The notes under the pieces were generated by a model, which was not told the origin of the DNA, searched no databases, and worked only from the letters and a program-made list of their open reading frames with translations. Positions 1 through 7,093 of a stretch of 64,000 nt of DNA are shown here, one piece after another. This DNA comes from Sphaerotilus sulfidivorans. Its GTDB lineage: Bacteria > Pseudomonadota > Gammaproteobacteria > Burkholderiales > Burkholderiaceae_C. A program made the position numbers and the translations under genes. Position 1 is the first letter of the stretch. The number at the start of each line of letters is the position of its first letter. The DNA is taken from NCBI RefSeq assembly GCF_013426975.1, contig NZ_JACCPY010000024.1, positions 1-64,000 on the forward strand. Direction: 5' to 3'.

Positions 1-336
1 CGGCCCGCCGCACTCGCACACCTCGGGTGGCGGGCACTCGTGCACCGCGTCGACCTCGCCCTCGTCCAGCAGCGTCCGGTATGTGCCCTTGTGCCCGGGC
101 TGCCCGCCGCGCTTGCGCTCGCTGCTGCGGCGCGGCCGGCTCGTGCCCGCCACATCCGACGACGGCGGCTTCGACGAGTTGCGCGAGTCCAGCTTCACCC
201 GCTCCTGCAGCCACGCCACCTGCTCGCGCAGCTGCGCCAGCTGCTGGCCCAGCGTGTCGATCACTTCATGGCACTGCGCCAGCGTCTGCGGCTTGGCGGG
301 CGGGTCTTCGGGTGTGGGCGATGGGGGCGGGTTCAT
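1..336 (-). mobile_element. IS66-family transposase (TnpC), N-terminal part, runs off left edge
   Basis: DDE transposase of the IS66 family; only the first 112 codons are inside the window. Reading from the ATG at 336, the protein has a short coiled-coil-like Gln/Leu stretch, then the family hallmark NSSKPPSSD (about residues 53-61), then GGQPGHKG and a Cys-rich segment (CPPPEVCECGG), which matches the N-terminal leucine-zipper and zinc-finger region of IS66 TnpC. No tnpA or tnpB precedes it; only about 70 bp separate the ATG from the terminal repeat at 408-436. This single-gene layout resembles the ISBst12 subgroup. Whether the copy is intact cannot be judged because the rest lies outside. 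Confidence 0.88.
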
Positions 337-407
337 CGGGCTTGACTCTCCCGCCTCGCACCCGTGCTGTCTACGCGGGCTTCAGCGGGTTGACGGGCTG
401 GGTGGGC

Positions 408-436
408 GTGTCAAGGAGGGGGGCGTGAATACGTAC
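408..436. repeat. terminal inverted repeat of first IS66 copy
   Basis: A 29-bp sequence ending in GTGAATACGTAC, upstream of the minus-strand tnpC. It recurs almost identically (one base shorter) at 903-930, downstream of the second, plus-strand transposase fragment. Relative to each transposase gene one copy is a 5' end and the other a 3' end, as expected for the inverted terminal repeats of one IS type. Sequence after the shared GTAC(G) differs in the two places, which marks the IS boundary. Confidence 0.7.
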
Positions 437-438
437 GC

Positions 439-819
439 TTGTGGGTCGGGGGCTGTTTTGCTGGCGCGAACTCGGCGCGGGGCTGCAGGCCCGGGTGCAT
501 CACGCGCTCAGGCTGCCGGCGCACCGCGCAGACCTGCGCCAACCTGCTCGCGCAGGAGGTCTCGCTGTGGACCTTCTTGCGCCACCCCGGCGTCGAGCCC
601 ACCAACAACGCCGCCGAGCAGGCGCTGCGCACGGTGGTGCTCAAGCGCAAGATCAGCGGCCCGACGCGCTCCATGCGCGGGCAGCAGTTCGTCGCCCGGG
701 GCTTCTCGGCGATGGAGAGCTGCCGCCGCCAGGGCCGCGACCTGCGCGACTGGATGGAGCAGGCGCTGCGCGCCTGGCTGGGCGCCGGCCCGGTGCCGTC
801 GCTGCTGCCGGGCGGCTGA
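439..819 (+). pseudogene. IS66 transposase C-terminal remnant
   Basis: The frame ending at 819 carries the conserved C-terminus of IS66 transposases: LWTFLRHPGVEPTNNAAEQA, then RKISGPTRS, FVARGFSAMESCRRQGRD and a final PSLLPGG. The catalytic core upstream is missing and the first ~40 residues of this frame do not look like transposase. The fragment is oriented opposite to the tnpC at 1-336, so it belongs to a different copy. The simplest reading is an older plus-strand IS interrupted at 436/437 by the minus-strand copy. It is not functional alone. Confidence 0.82.
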
Positions 820-834
820 GCGCGGCGGCGGCGC

Positions 835-1755
835 TCACCTTCCTGACCTTCTGTGCGTGGTGTCCTGGCAAGTTGAACTTGCCGGGATGCGTGAGGCTGG
901 GGGTGTCAAGGAGGGGGGGTGAATACGTACGACCGCTTCCATGTCCTCGGCAACGGCCTGCAGCTCGCCCACATTGGCGCCCAGCGCGTCGGCGATGCTG
1001 TCGAGGCTGTAGAGCCGGGTTCCGTCTTCTGCGCAGTGCGTGGGGGCCGGCATCGTGAGGCCGCCTTGCGCGAGCATCCGGGCGCAGCACCCCGGGTCTT
1101 GCCACTCCAGGGCCTTGATGACGGCATCCATCGTGCGCGGGTCGCGGTCGCCGTGCAGGTCCATCAGGCGCCGGGCCTCATTGAAGGCTTCGCGGATGGC
1201 GCGCTGCTCGGGCGTCTCGACTTTCAGCCGGGCCCATGCATCGATGGCGTCCACGATGGCACCGGCCAGTTCTTCGCCGATGACGCAACCGGGTTTCGCC
1301 GCAGCCATGACCGCACGGACCTTGAGTGCCCCCAGATCGTCGCAGTCCGCCACCCCGATGGACTCGACCAACTCGCGGACATGGGCCGCATAGCGGTGTG
1401 GATCGGCCGGTCCCTCGTGCAGTGCCAGCGCCAGTCCCTCCGCATCGCCATCCGCCGCCAGATCACGCAGCAGCGCGGCGAAGGCTTGCGGGCTGGCGCT
1501 GGCAATCGCAGCTTCTGCCGCCGGCAGCGCCAGCAGCAGGCCGACCGCACGCTGGGTATCGGCTCGCTGCAGTCCGGCGCCGACCAGCACGGCGGCCAGT
1601 GCGTCGATCTGTCCGACTCGGTCAGGTGCCGGCCCGGACTGCTCGGCAAGCTGGGCGAAGCGTTGCCAGTCCACGGAGATGCCATCGAGTTCGGCGGAGA
1701 GGCGGCGAAGGCGCTCGAAGGCTTGGCGGGTGTCAGCGGTCACGTTGGTTGTCAT
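835..1755 (-). CDS. hypothetical protein of mobilization operon, C-terminus replaced by IS66 sequence
   Basis: A 306-aa Ala/Leu-rich soluble protein with no family I recognise and no signal peptide or TM segment. The ATG at 1755 has a good ribosome site (GAGGAA, six bases upstream). About 275 residues are native. From about position 930 the frame continues into the IS66 terminal repeat, so the last ~30 residues are IS-derived and the original C-terminus is lost. It is the last gene of the minus-strand group HTH - mob - 59-aa ORF - this gene, so a role in mobilization or element maintenance is possible but only inferred from position. Confidence 0.6.
   Translation of the reverse strand: MTTNVTADTRQAFERLRRLSAELDGISVDWQRFAQLAEQSGPAPDRVGQIDALAAVLVGAGLQRADTQRAVGLLLALPAAEAAIASASPQAFAALLRDLAADGDAEGLALALHEGPADPHRYAAHVRELVESIGVADCDDLGALKVRAVMAAAKPGCVIGEELAGAIVDAIDAWARLKVETPEQRAIREAFNEARRLMDLHGDRDPRTMDAVIKALEWQDPGCCARMLAQGGLTMPAPTHCAEDGTRLYSLDSIADALGANVGELQAVAEDMEAVVRIHPPSLTPPASRIPASSTCQDTTHRRSGR
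903..930. repeat. terminal inverted repeat of second IS66 copy (right end)
   Basis: A 28-bp near-copy of the repeat at 408-436, placed 83 bp after the transposase remnant stop. It is the right end of the plus-strand IS. The sequence immediately to its right (from 931) is coding sequence of the minus-strand hypothetical gene, so this is the point where the IS interrupts that gene. Confidence 0.7.
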
Positions 1756-1769
1756 GTCTGTTCCTCGAT

Positions 1770-1949
1770 TCAGTGACCGGTGCGACCAGCGCGCGGCGTC
1801 ACGGCCAGCAGGCCAAGAGCGCGAGCGAACGGGCGCGGGTCGGTGTTGATGGCGGCCAGGACGCCCGGCCAGGAAGGCGAGCGGGTCGCCGGGTCGGCGC
1901 GGCGCTGCAGCTCATGCACGACGGCTTGCGCGAGGTCGGCAGCAGTCAC
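1770..1949 (-). CDS. small 59-aa protein translationally coupled to mob
   Basis: A GTG-started ORF whose start overlaps the mob stop codon (GTGA, 1946-1949) and which ends 14 bp before the next gene, consistent with translational coupling. The protein has PSWPGVLAAINTDPRPFARAL, which mirrors a segment near residue 220 of the relaxase (AAWPAIRDAIERDPRPFAES). It therefore looks like a detached or duplicated copy of the relaxase C-terminal motif. Function unknown; it may be a mob accessory factor. The overlap, the spacing and the shared motif are the reasons for calling it a gene despite its size. Confidence 0.55.
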   Translation of the reverse strand: MTAADLAQAVVHELQRRADPATRSPSWPGVLAAINTDPRPFARALGLLAVTPRAGRTGH

Positions 1950-2950
1950 GAGACACCCCCGGATGCGTGCGCTTCGGTGGGGCTGGCGCTGCTGCTCGAG
2001 ATGACCTCATGCGGGCGGTTGGAGCGGTCAGGAACCCCCGCGGCGAGAGTGAACCCTACAGAGCCTATGGTTCGTGTTTTCGGCGGCCCGCCTTCCGGCC
2101 TATCCGGCAGGCCCTCGCCGGCCTCAAACCCTATAGGCTTTGACCTCATCAGCGCCCGGTCGCGGCGCTCTGCAGCCTCGCGGGTCTTTGCACCCTTGCC
2201 GACGCTGGTCATGATGCTGGCGAGCGTTCGGGCCGGCCTCTTCGCGGCCTCGCTGGCTCGGCTGGCATCGAACCCTATGGATTCCGCGAACGGTCGCGGG
2301 TCGCGTTCGATGGCGTCACGGATGGCAGGCCATGCAGCCGACTTCAGGGCCGGGTCTGCCGCAGCCTTCATGTGCGCCAGGACGGCGGCAGCCAGCTTCT
2401 CCCGGCTCAGGCCCGACAGGCGCGCAGCACCACGCTTCAGGCCGAAGCCTTGCGCAACGGCGGCATGGAAGGCGGTCTGCAGCGTGCGCAGCCTCGCCGG
2501 GCCGCCCACGAGGTCAGAGCCGACCATGCGCCCGGCCTTGAGAGGCAGGCACAGCACATGCGCGTGAGGCGTCGCCTCGTCGTGGTGAGCGTCGGCACTC
2601 AGCACCGGCCCGAACTGCTCGCGCGCCCAGGCCACGCAGGCAGCGAAGTAGGCGGCAGGGTCAACGCCCGCACCGCCAGCCGGCAGCGAGAACACCGCCT
2701 CCACGGCGCGCACAGCATCGCGGCGCAGCTTGCCGACCCCGGCAGCCCCCATGAGGGCCTGCGCCAGCTCCGCAACGCCTTCGGGCGTGTCCGGCCCCTC
2801 CATGCGCACATTGAGGCAGCACCGGGCCGGGTTAATGTGCGAAGCGACGCCCAGCTCGGCGGCAATGGCGCGGCGGTTATGCCGAGCTGCAGCCAGGACG
2901 ATTCCGGCGCCGGTCAGCTTCTTGAGGCGCAGGACTGCGGCGGCAGTCAT
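1946..2950 (-). CDS. Mob/Pre (MobV-type) plasmid recombination relaxase
   Basis: A 334-aa protein of the Mob/Pre relaxase family, which nicks DNA at oriT to start conjugative mobilization. The diagnostic metal-binding motif HHDEATPHAHV lies at about residue 140 and matches the family pattern HxDExxPHxH. The N-terminal part (MTAAAVLRLKKLTG, then a HNRR motif) also fits. The start overlaps the stop of the upstream HTH gene (ATGA, 2947-2950). The Ser- and Pro-rich C-terminus has no clear homology. No type IV secretion genes are present, so any transfer would need a helper. An oriT was not identified. Confidence 0.8.
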   Translation of the reverse strand: MTAAAVLRLKKLTGAGIVLAAARHNRRAIAAELGVASHINPARCCLNVRMEGPDTPEGVAELAQALMGAAGVGKLRRDAVRAVEAVFSLPAGGAGVDPAAYFAACVAWAREQFGPVLSADAHHDEATPHAHVLCLPLKAGRMVGSDLVGGPARLRTLQTAFHAAVAQGFGLKRGAARLSGLSREKLAAAVLAHMKAAADPALKSAAWPAIRDAIERDPRPFAESIGFDASRASEAAKRPARTLASIMTSVGKGAKTREAAERRDRALMRSKPIGFEAGEGLPDRPEGGPPKTRTIGSVGFTLAAGVPDRSNRPHEVISSSSASPTEAHASGGVS

Positions 2951-3216
2951 GCCAGCCCCAGCAGACCTTTGATCTCAGCCACGGACCACAGCAGACCCAG
3001 ACGGCCAGGAATGCGCAGCGGCCGGATGCGGCCATTCTCGAAGCAGGACCACGCACGCAAGGTCTGCTCCGACAGGCTCAGGTGATGCGCCGCGTCTGCG
3101 GTCGGGATGTGGGTCCGGGTTTCCAGCACCAGCGGCGTGAAGATGCGCGGCGCGGTGCGAGGGCGGCGGCCCAGGGTCTTCTTCGCGGTCGGAGTGGTAG
3201 CGGGTTCGAGGTCCAT
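2947..3216 (-). CDS. small helix-turn-helix protein (AlpA/excisionase-like)
   Basis: An 89-aa basic protein. After a ~35-residue Pro/Thr/Arg-rich tail it has a MerR/AlpA-like winged-helix pattern: IPTADAAHHLSLSEQTLRAW, followed by a short wing and a C-terminal helix. Such proteins in mobile elements act as excisionases or as regulators of the recombinase or mob genes. It is the first gene of the coupled operon with mob, and the GGTAGA repeat array lies 45 bp upstream, a plausible binding site. The family call rests on the HTH pattern only. Confidence 0.6.
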   Translation of the reverse strand: MDLEPATTPTAKKTLGRRPRTAPRIFTPLVLETRTHIPTADAAHHLSLSEQTLRAWSCFENGRIRPLRIPGRLGLLWSVAEIKGLLGLA

Positions 3217-3261
3217 TTCTCGTCTTCCGTATGCATTTCTGCGGTGGAAGGGATTCCGACC

Positions 3262-3305
3262 TCTACCAGTTCTACCGGCTCTACGGCCGCTCTACCGCCT
3301 CTACC
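3262..3305. repeat. five TCTAC-C short direct repeats (iteron-like)
   Basis: Hexamers TCTACC, TCTACC, TCTACG, TCTACC and TCTACC begin at 3262, 3271, 3280, 3291 and 3300, giving a spacing of 9, 9, 11 and 9 bp. On the minus strand they read GGTAGA. They lie between the 255-aa gene and the HTH gene; the TAG stop of the 255-aa gene is inside the last unit. Regular spacing near one helical turn suggests a cooperative protein-binding array (regulator, excisionase or replication/oriT accessory). Confidence 0.6.
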
Positions 3306-4068
3306 GTGGCGCGTGTGGCCTTCTGATGGACTTGCGGTACTCGGTCAGCGCGCTTGCCACCGTGGAAATGCCGCATGGCCTGCTCGCCTCGACGCAGAAC
3401 AGTTCGCCGCCCCCCAGCTTGGCGAATGGCGAACCATCCTCCCCAGCGTCGCGCCTCATGCGCCGATACAGGGCATCTGCGGTGTACTCGGGATGCTCCT
3501 TCATCAGCTTGGCGACGTATGGAGCGATGGCCTGCCGCACGTTCGGCGTGCGCACCCTCACGGACTCAGCGGGCACCGCCACAGCCCGAGTAAGCCCAGC
3601 AGCCGGCGCGCTGGCGCTGTCGGGCGCCTCTGGTGCCGCAGGGGCCGCCACAGCCTCAGCACGGGCGGCAGAGCCGCTGTGCATCGTCAATCCCAGCTCA
3701 GGCAGGCACCGAATGAACTCGGCGACCAGCACCAAATCGCCCGGCCACAGCAACTTGCTGGCTCGGTAGATCTTGAACGCACGGTTCAGCCGGGTGCCAG
3801 CTTCACCAGGCACTCGGTCCGCGTAGCTACTCGCCCATTCAGGCGTCACGCCGCGAACCTGCCCGAGCCCGACGAACCACCGAGCCAGCTTCCAGTGCGG
3901 CACCGCATCGATTCGCTCCAGATCGGGGCTGCACGGTTCAATCAGAAGCTTGTCGGGGGCTGCTGCCACGTCCTGCAGCAATGCGCGGTCACCCATGTGC
4001 TTACGCATGTCTGCGGCAGCGCTTGGAGAGTAGTGCCCCAGTATTCGTAGAGTTGTTTTGTCGTCCAA
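3301..4068 (-). CDS. hypothetical 255-aa protein of the mobile element
   Basis: A soluble protein with no family I can name. It has a folded-looking N-terminal half (about residues 1-130, with repeated Trp/Leu/Arg positions such as HWKLARWFVGLGQVRGV), an Ala/Pro-rich linker (about 135-170) and a basic C-terminal domain (about 175-255, with EYTADALYRRMRRDAG). The linker between two domains and the basic C-terminus would suit a DNA-binding or replication/regulatory protein, but this is a guess. It is transcribed towards the HTH-mob operon and may head that transcript. Confidence 0.55.
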   Translation of the reverse strand: MDDKTTLRILGHYSPSAAADMRKHMGDRALLQDVAAAPDKLLIEPCSPDLERIDAVPHWKLARWFVGLGQVRGVTPEWASSYADRVPGEAGTRLNRAFKIYRASKLLWPGDLVLVAEFIRCLPELGLTMHSGSAARAEAVAAPAAPEAPDSASAPAAGLTRAVAVPAESVRVRTPNVRQAIAPYVAKLMKEHPEYTADALYRRMRRDAGEDGSPFAKLGGGELFCVEASRPCGISTVASALTEYRKSIRRPHAPR

Positions 4069-4080
4069 GCGCGCCCCTTC

Positions 4081-4103
4081 TGGCGCCCTTCATCGGGGCG
4101 CCA
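4081..4103. terminator. hairpin between hicB and the 255-aa gene
   Basis: Arms TGGCGCCC (4081-4088) and GGGCGCCA (4096-4103) form a perfect 8-bp stem with a 7-nt loop, about 60 bp past the hicB stop and 13 bp before the next minus-strand start. There is no U-tract, so it is at best a weak terminator or an attenuator. Confidence 0.3.
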
Positions 4104-4161
4104 CGGCAGGCGGGTGAAGGTGTCCCGCTCTTCGGCTGGCCGGCCTATCCGCGGCAGAAAC

Positions 4162-4575
4162 TCAGGCCGGCGCTACCGGTGCGCGCCCCTCGATGGCCAT
4201 CCGGGCGATGAAGCCAGACCGGGTTTCACCAGCCCGGCGGGCCAAGTCGTCCAGGCGGTGCAGCACGCGGCGCGGCAGGCTGATGTTCACCCGCTCCACC
4301 GTCTCGTCCAGCATGGCGGGGTCCACCTTCACCAGCGCCCACACCCAGCCTTCAAACTCGGGATGTGCGGTGCGCAGAGTCTCCAGGGGGGACGGCTTCG
4401 GGATGCTCTCGCCCGAGTCAATCGCGACCTCCACCCATGCCGTGATGGCCTCTTCGGCTTGAATCATGGCCTCTTCCAGCGTGTCGCCCGCAGAGAAGCA
4501 GCCCGGCAGGTCCGGCACCACGACACCCCACGCGGTCGTGTCGGTGCCGGGTTCGATGGCAATGGGATAGCGCAT
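4162..4575 (-). CDS. hicB: HicB antitoxin
   Basis: A 137-aa antitoxin of the HicAB system; it neutralises HicA and represses the operon. The N-terminal half is the partial RNase-H-like HicB fold (AWGVVVPDLPGCFSAGDTLE, then a helix with EEAITAW). The C-terminal half has a ribbon-helix-helix DNA-binding domain (VNISLPRRVLHRLDDLARR, then RSGFIARMAI). The start at 4575 has the ribosome site AAGGGGAA. The gene lies 11 bp downstream of hicA, the usual hicA-hicB order. Such pairs commonly stabilise mobile elements, which fits the surroundings. Confidence 0.88.
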   Translation of the reverse strand: MRYPIAIEPGTDTTAWGVVVPDLPGCFSAGDTLEEAMIQAEEAITAWVEVAIDSGESIPKPSPLETLRTAHPEFEGWVWALVKVDPAMLDETVERVNISLPRRVLHRLDDLARRAGETRSGFIARMAIEGRAPVAPA

Positions 4576-4586
4576 GAGGTTCCCCT

Positions 4587-4766
4587 TCAGATGCCGGCCT
4601 GTTGCCGGATGGACTTCACAAGGCCGATGCCCAAATCCTTCTTCGGGTGCGGCACGACAACGATTCCGGGCCGGCTGGGATGCTTGAAGATGTGATGTGA
4701 ACCCGCCACGCGGTCAAGCGCCCAGCCAGCACGCCGCAGGTCACGGATCAGGTCGGCACTCGTCAT
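4587..4766 (-). CDS. hicA: HicA mRNA interferase toxin
   Basis: A 59-aa HicA toxin, a small double-stranded-RNA-binding-fold ribonuclease that cleaves mRNA. It has the family core GSHHIFKHP with the catalytic histidine, followed by VVVPHPKKDLGIGLVKSIRQ, and is full length for the family. I start it at the ATG at 4766 (MTSADLIRDL), not at the in-frame codon 54 bp upstream, because family members begin there and because the predicted promoter lies inside the extra 54 bp. No Shine-Dalgarno sequence is visible, which agrees with a leaderless transcript. Confidence 0.88.
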   Translation of the reverse strand: MTSADLIRDLRRAGWALDRVAGSHHIFKHPSRPGIVVVPHPKKDLGIGLVKSIRQQAGI

Positions 4767-4767
4767 T

Positions 4768-4801
4768 TGTGTATCGTACACACTGAATGGTGTTGAATCA
4801 A
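4768..4801 (-). promoter_or_regulatory. hicAB promoter with overlapping palindromic operator
   Basis: Read on the minus strand: -35 TTGATT (4801-4796), 17-bp spacer, -10 TACGAT (4778-4773). The expected transcription start is then at or next to the hicA ATG (4766). The palindrome TGTGTA-N3-TACACA (4768-4782) covers the -10 box and is the likely HicB operator. The arrangement gives autorepression and a leaderless mRNA. Confidence 0.6.
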
Positions 4802-4803
4802 GC

Positions 4804-5442
4804 TCATCCCTGTTGACCAATCACGCGCAGGCGGGCGGGTTCCTCGCTGGCGCTGGGCACCGGCAAGCCGGCCTGTTCCAGCATCCACGCTTCGGCCTTC
4901 TGGTGCCACATGCGCAGCAGGTCCAGGGGGCGGCGCCGGTAGTGCTTCTCGGCGGTCGCGCTCGGCTTGTGGCCTTGGATCTGCGCGGCGATGCCGGCGG
5001 GCATCTCGACCCACTCGCACAGCGTCCCGAAGGACCGGCGCAGGCCGTGAATGGTCAGATGCGGCAGGCCTGCGGCGGCCAGGGCGCGGCCGTGCGCCTC
5101 GCGCGGGTCGGTGATGCGGCCATCTGCGGCGGTGGGCGACGAGAAGACCCACCCGTTCCGGCGCGGCAGCGCGGCCAGCAGGTGCGAAACGCAGGGCGTC
5201 AGGGGGATGACCCGCAGCCCCTCCACCTTGTCGCGGATGGTCAGCGAGCACCAGCGGAAATCGACATCTTCCCAGCGCAGGCCGGCCAGTTCCTCGCGGC
5301 GGGCGCCGGTCAGCAGCGCGGCTTGCAGGTAGGCGGCATGGACCGGGTTCGGCAGCTCGCGCACGGCCTTGAACCACAGCGCCAGCTGTTCGCGCTGCAG
5401 GCAGTCGGACTTGGTGCCGGCCTTGGGCACCAGCTCGCGCAC
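4804..5442 (-). pseudogene. tyrosine recombinase/integrase, 5'-truncated
   Basis: The catalytic domain of a phage-type tyrosine integrase. Visible motifs are the first Arg (TGARREELAGLRWEDVDF), HGLRRSFG (His-x-x-Arg), GHKP and the nucleophile-bearing AEKHYRRRPLDLLRMWH. The SAM-like DNA-binding N-terminus is absent: about 212 residues remain of a family that is usually around 400. The frame is open only to 5529 and residues upstream of about 5442 are low-complexity Arg-rich. It is therefore a truncated remnant. It once mobilised this island, and its stop lies two bases from the hicA -35 box. Confidence 0.85.
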
Positions 5443-5455
5443 GGCACGCCGGCGA

Positions 5456-5578
5456 TCAGCTTGTCGACCGGCACCTTCGCGGCCTGGCCGGCGGGGTGGC
5501 CGTCTGCGCGTGCACGGCGGCGGCGAAGGTCAGCGCGACCAGACCGGTCGCGAGGGAGTTCATCAGCTTCTTCAGCAT
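5456..5578 (-). pseudogene. broken ORF with signal peptide at island edge
   Basis: From the ATG at 5578 a clear signal peptide is encoded (MLKKLMNSLATGLVALTFAA, then AVHAQ, a good signal-peptidase-I site). The frame ends after 40 residues in an Arg-rich tail. A +1 shift would continue as PPAGQAAKVPVDKLIAGVP and run straight into the truncated recombinase. This looks like the 5' end of a host exported protein cut by the recombinase remnant or by a deletion. No family could be assigned. The 5579-5778 stretch contains no other gene. Confidence 0.35.
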
Positions 5579-5778
5579 GGCGACATCTGTGTGGGTGAGA
5601 GAGACCCTCGCCATTGCAGATGCCGTGCCAGTGCGTCCGGCCTCGGTCCGGTGCTCTGGATGCCGATGCAAGTCCTTGATTTTTCAGTATTCGCCTGATC
5701 GAGCGCCCTGAACTCCGCACGAGAACCCGTCGCCGAACGACCGTTCGACGACGTGTGTTCGTCAGGGCCCGCAGTGGG

Positions 5779-7005
5779 TCAGACCACCTGGCCGAGCTTG
5801 AAGATCGGCAGGTACATCGCCACGACGATGCCGCCGATGATCGAGCCGAGCACGACGATGATGATCGGCTCCATCAGGCTGGACAGGCCCTTGACCGCCT
5901 CGTCGACCTCCTGCTCGTAGAAGTCGGCGACCTTGCCGAGCATCTGGTCGAGCGAGCCCGATTCCTCGCCGATCGAGGCCATCTGCAGCACCATGTTCGG
6001 GAAGATGCCCGCGGCCTGCATCGACGAGGTCAGCGCCGCACCGGTGGCCACATCGCGCTGGATCTGCTCGGTGGCCAGGGTGAACACCGCATTGCCCGAG
6101 GCACCGCCGACCGAGTCGAGCGCCTCCACCAGCGGCACGCCGGCGGCGAACATCGTCGAGAGGGTGCGCGTCCAGCGCGCGACGGTGGCCTTGTGGATCA
6201 GGTCGCCGAAGACCGGCAGCTTCAGCGCCGCCCGGTCGATCGCCATCTGCATCTTCGGCGAGCGGCGCCAGCTCTCGATGAAGAAATAAATGCCCGCGCC
6301 GATGCTGCCGAAGATCAGCCACCAGTACTCGACGAAGAACTCCGACATCGCGATGACGAGCAGCGTCGGCGTCGGCAGGTCGGCGCCGAAGGACGAGAAG
6401 ATCTGCTTGAACGACGGGATCACGAAGATCATGATCACCGCGACCACGATGAAGGCCACCACCAGCACCGCCACCGGGTAGACCAGCGCCGACTTGATCT
6501 TCTGCTTCAGCGCCATCGTCTTTTCCTGGTAGGTCGCCAGGCGGTCGAGGAGCTGTTCCAGGATGCCGGCGGCCTCGCCGGCCTCGACCAGATTGCAGTA
6601 GAGCGCGTCGAACTGCAGCGGGTGGCGGCGGAAGGCCGCCGACAGGCTGGTGCCTGTCTCCACGTCGCTGCGGATGTCGGTGAGCATGCGCGTCAGGCGC
6701 GGGTTCGGGCTGCCGCGCGCGACGATGTCGAAGGCCTGCAGCAGCGGCACGCCGGATTTCAGCATCGTCGCGAGCTGGCGGGTGAAGATGGCGATGTCCT
6801 TGCCCTTGATCGCCTTGCCGCCGGACATGCGGCGCTTCCTGACCTTGCTGACCAGGATGCCCTGCCGGCGCAGGCTGGCATTGACCATCGCCTCGCCGCC
6901 GGCGCGCATCTCGCCGCGCACCGCCTTGCCGTTGCGGTCGCGGCCCTCCCATTCGAAGACGAATTCCTTGACCTTCTTCGATGCATTCGCAGCCGCTGTG
7001 GCCAT
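5779..7005 (-). CDS. pilC: type IV pilus inner-membrane platform protein PilC
   Basis: A 408-aa GspF/PilC protein, the polytopic platform of the type IV pilus machine that couples the PilB motor to pilin assembly. It has two repeated T2SSF domains (about residues 75-200 and 278-400), each starting with a FTRQLATMLKSGVPLL- or WTRTLSTMFAAGVPLVEALD-type segment. TM segments lie at about 175-195 and 225-245 and at the C-terminus (IIIVVLGSIIGGIVVAMYLP). It lies 88 bp downstream of pilB on the same strand. pilD, often next in this operon, is absent here; the mobile region begins instead. Confidence 0.95.
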   Translation of the reverse strand: MATAAANASKKVKEFVFEWEGRDRNGKAVRGEMRAGGEAMVNASLRRQGILVSKVRKRRMSGGKAIKGKDIAIFTRQLATMLKSGVPLLQAFDIVARGSPNPRLTRMLTDIRSDVETGTSLSAAFRRHPLQFDALYCNLVEAGEAAGILEQLLDRLATYQEKTMALKQKIKSALVYPVAVLVVAFIVVAVIMIFVIPSFKQIFSSFGADLPTPTLLVIAMSEFFVEYWWLIFGSIGAGIYFFIESWRRSPKMQMAIDRAALKLPVFGDLIHKATVARWTRTLSTMFAAGVPLVEALDSVGGASGNAVFTLATEQIQRDVATGAALTSSMQAAGIFPNMVLQMASIGEESGSLDQMLGKVADFYEQEVDEAVKGLSSLMEPIIIVVLGSIIGGIVVAMYLPIFKLGQVV

Positions 7006-7093
7006 TGTCGGTGTGCCTCCTGGCAGGGGTCAGACGCGCGCTGACGGAAAAGATGCGGGCCGCGGGCCCAGGCTCAGGTCCATGCTCGCGGGC

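Noticed and set aside
5727-5751. Inverted repeat around CGAAC/GTTCG after pilC as a terminator
   Set aside because: The stem has a mismatch and no T-tract follows on the minus strand; kept out as too weak.
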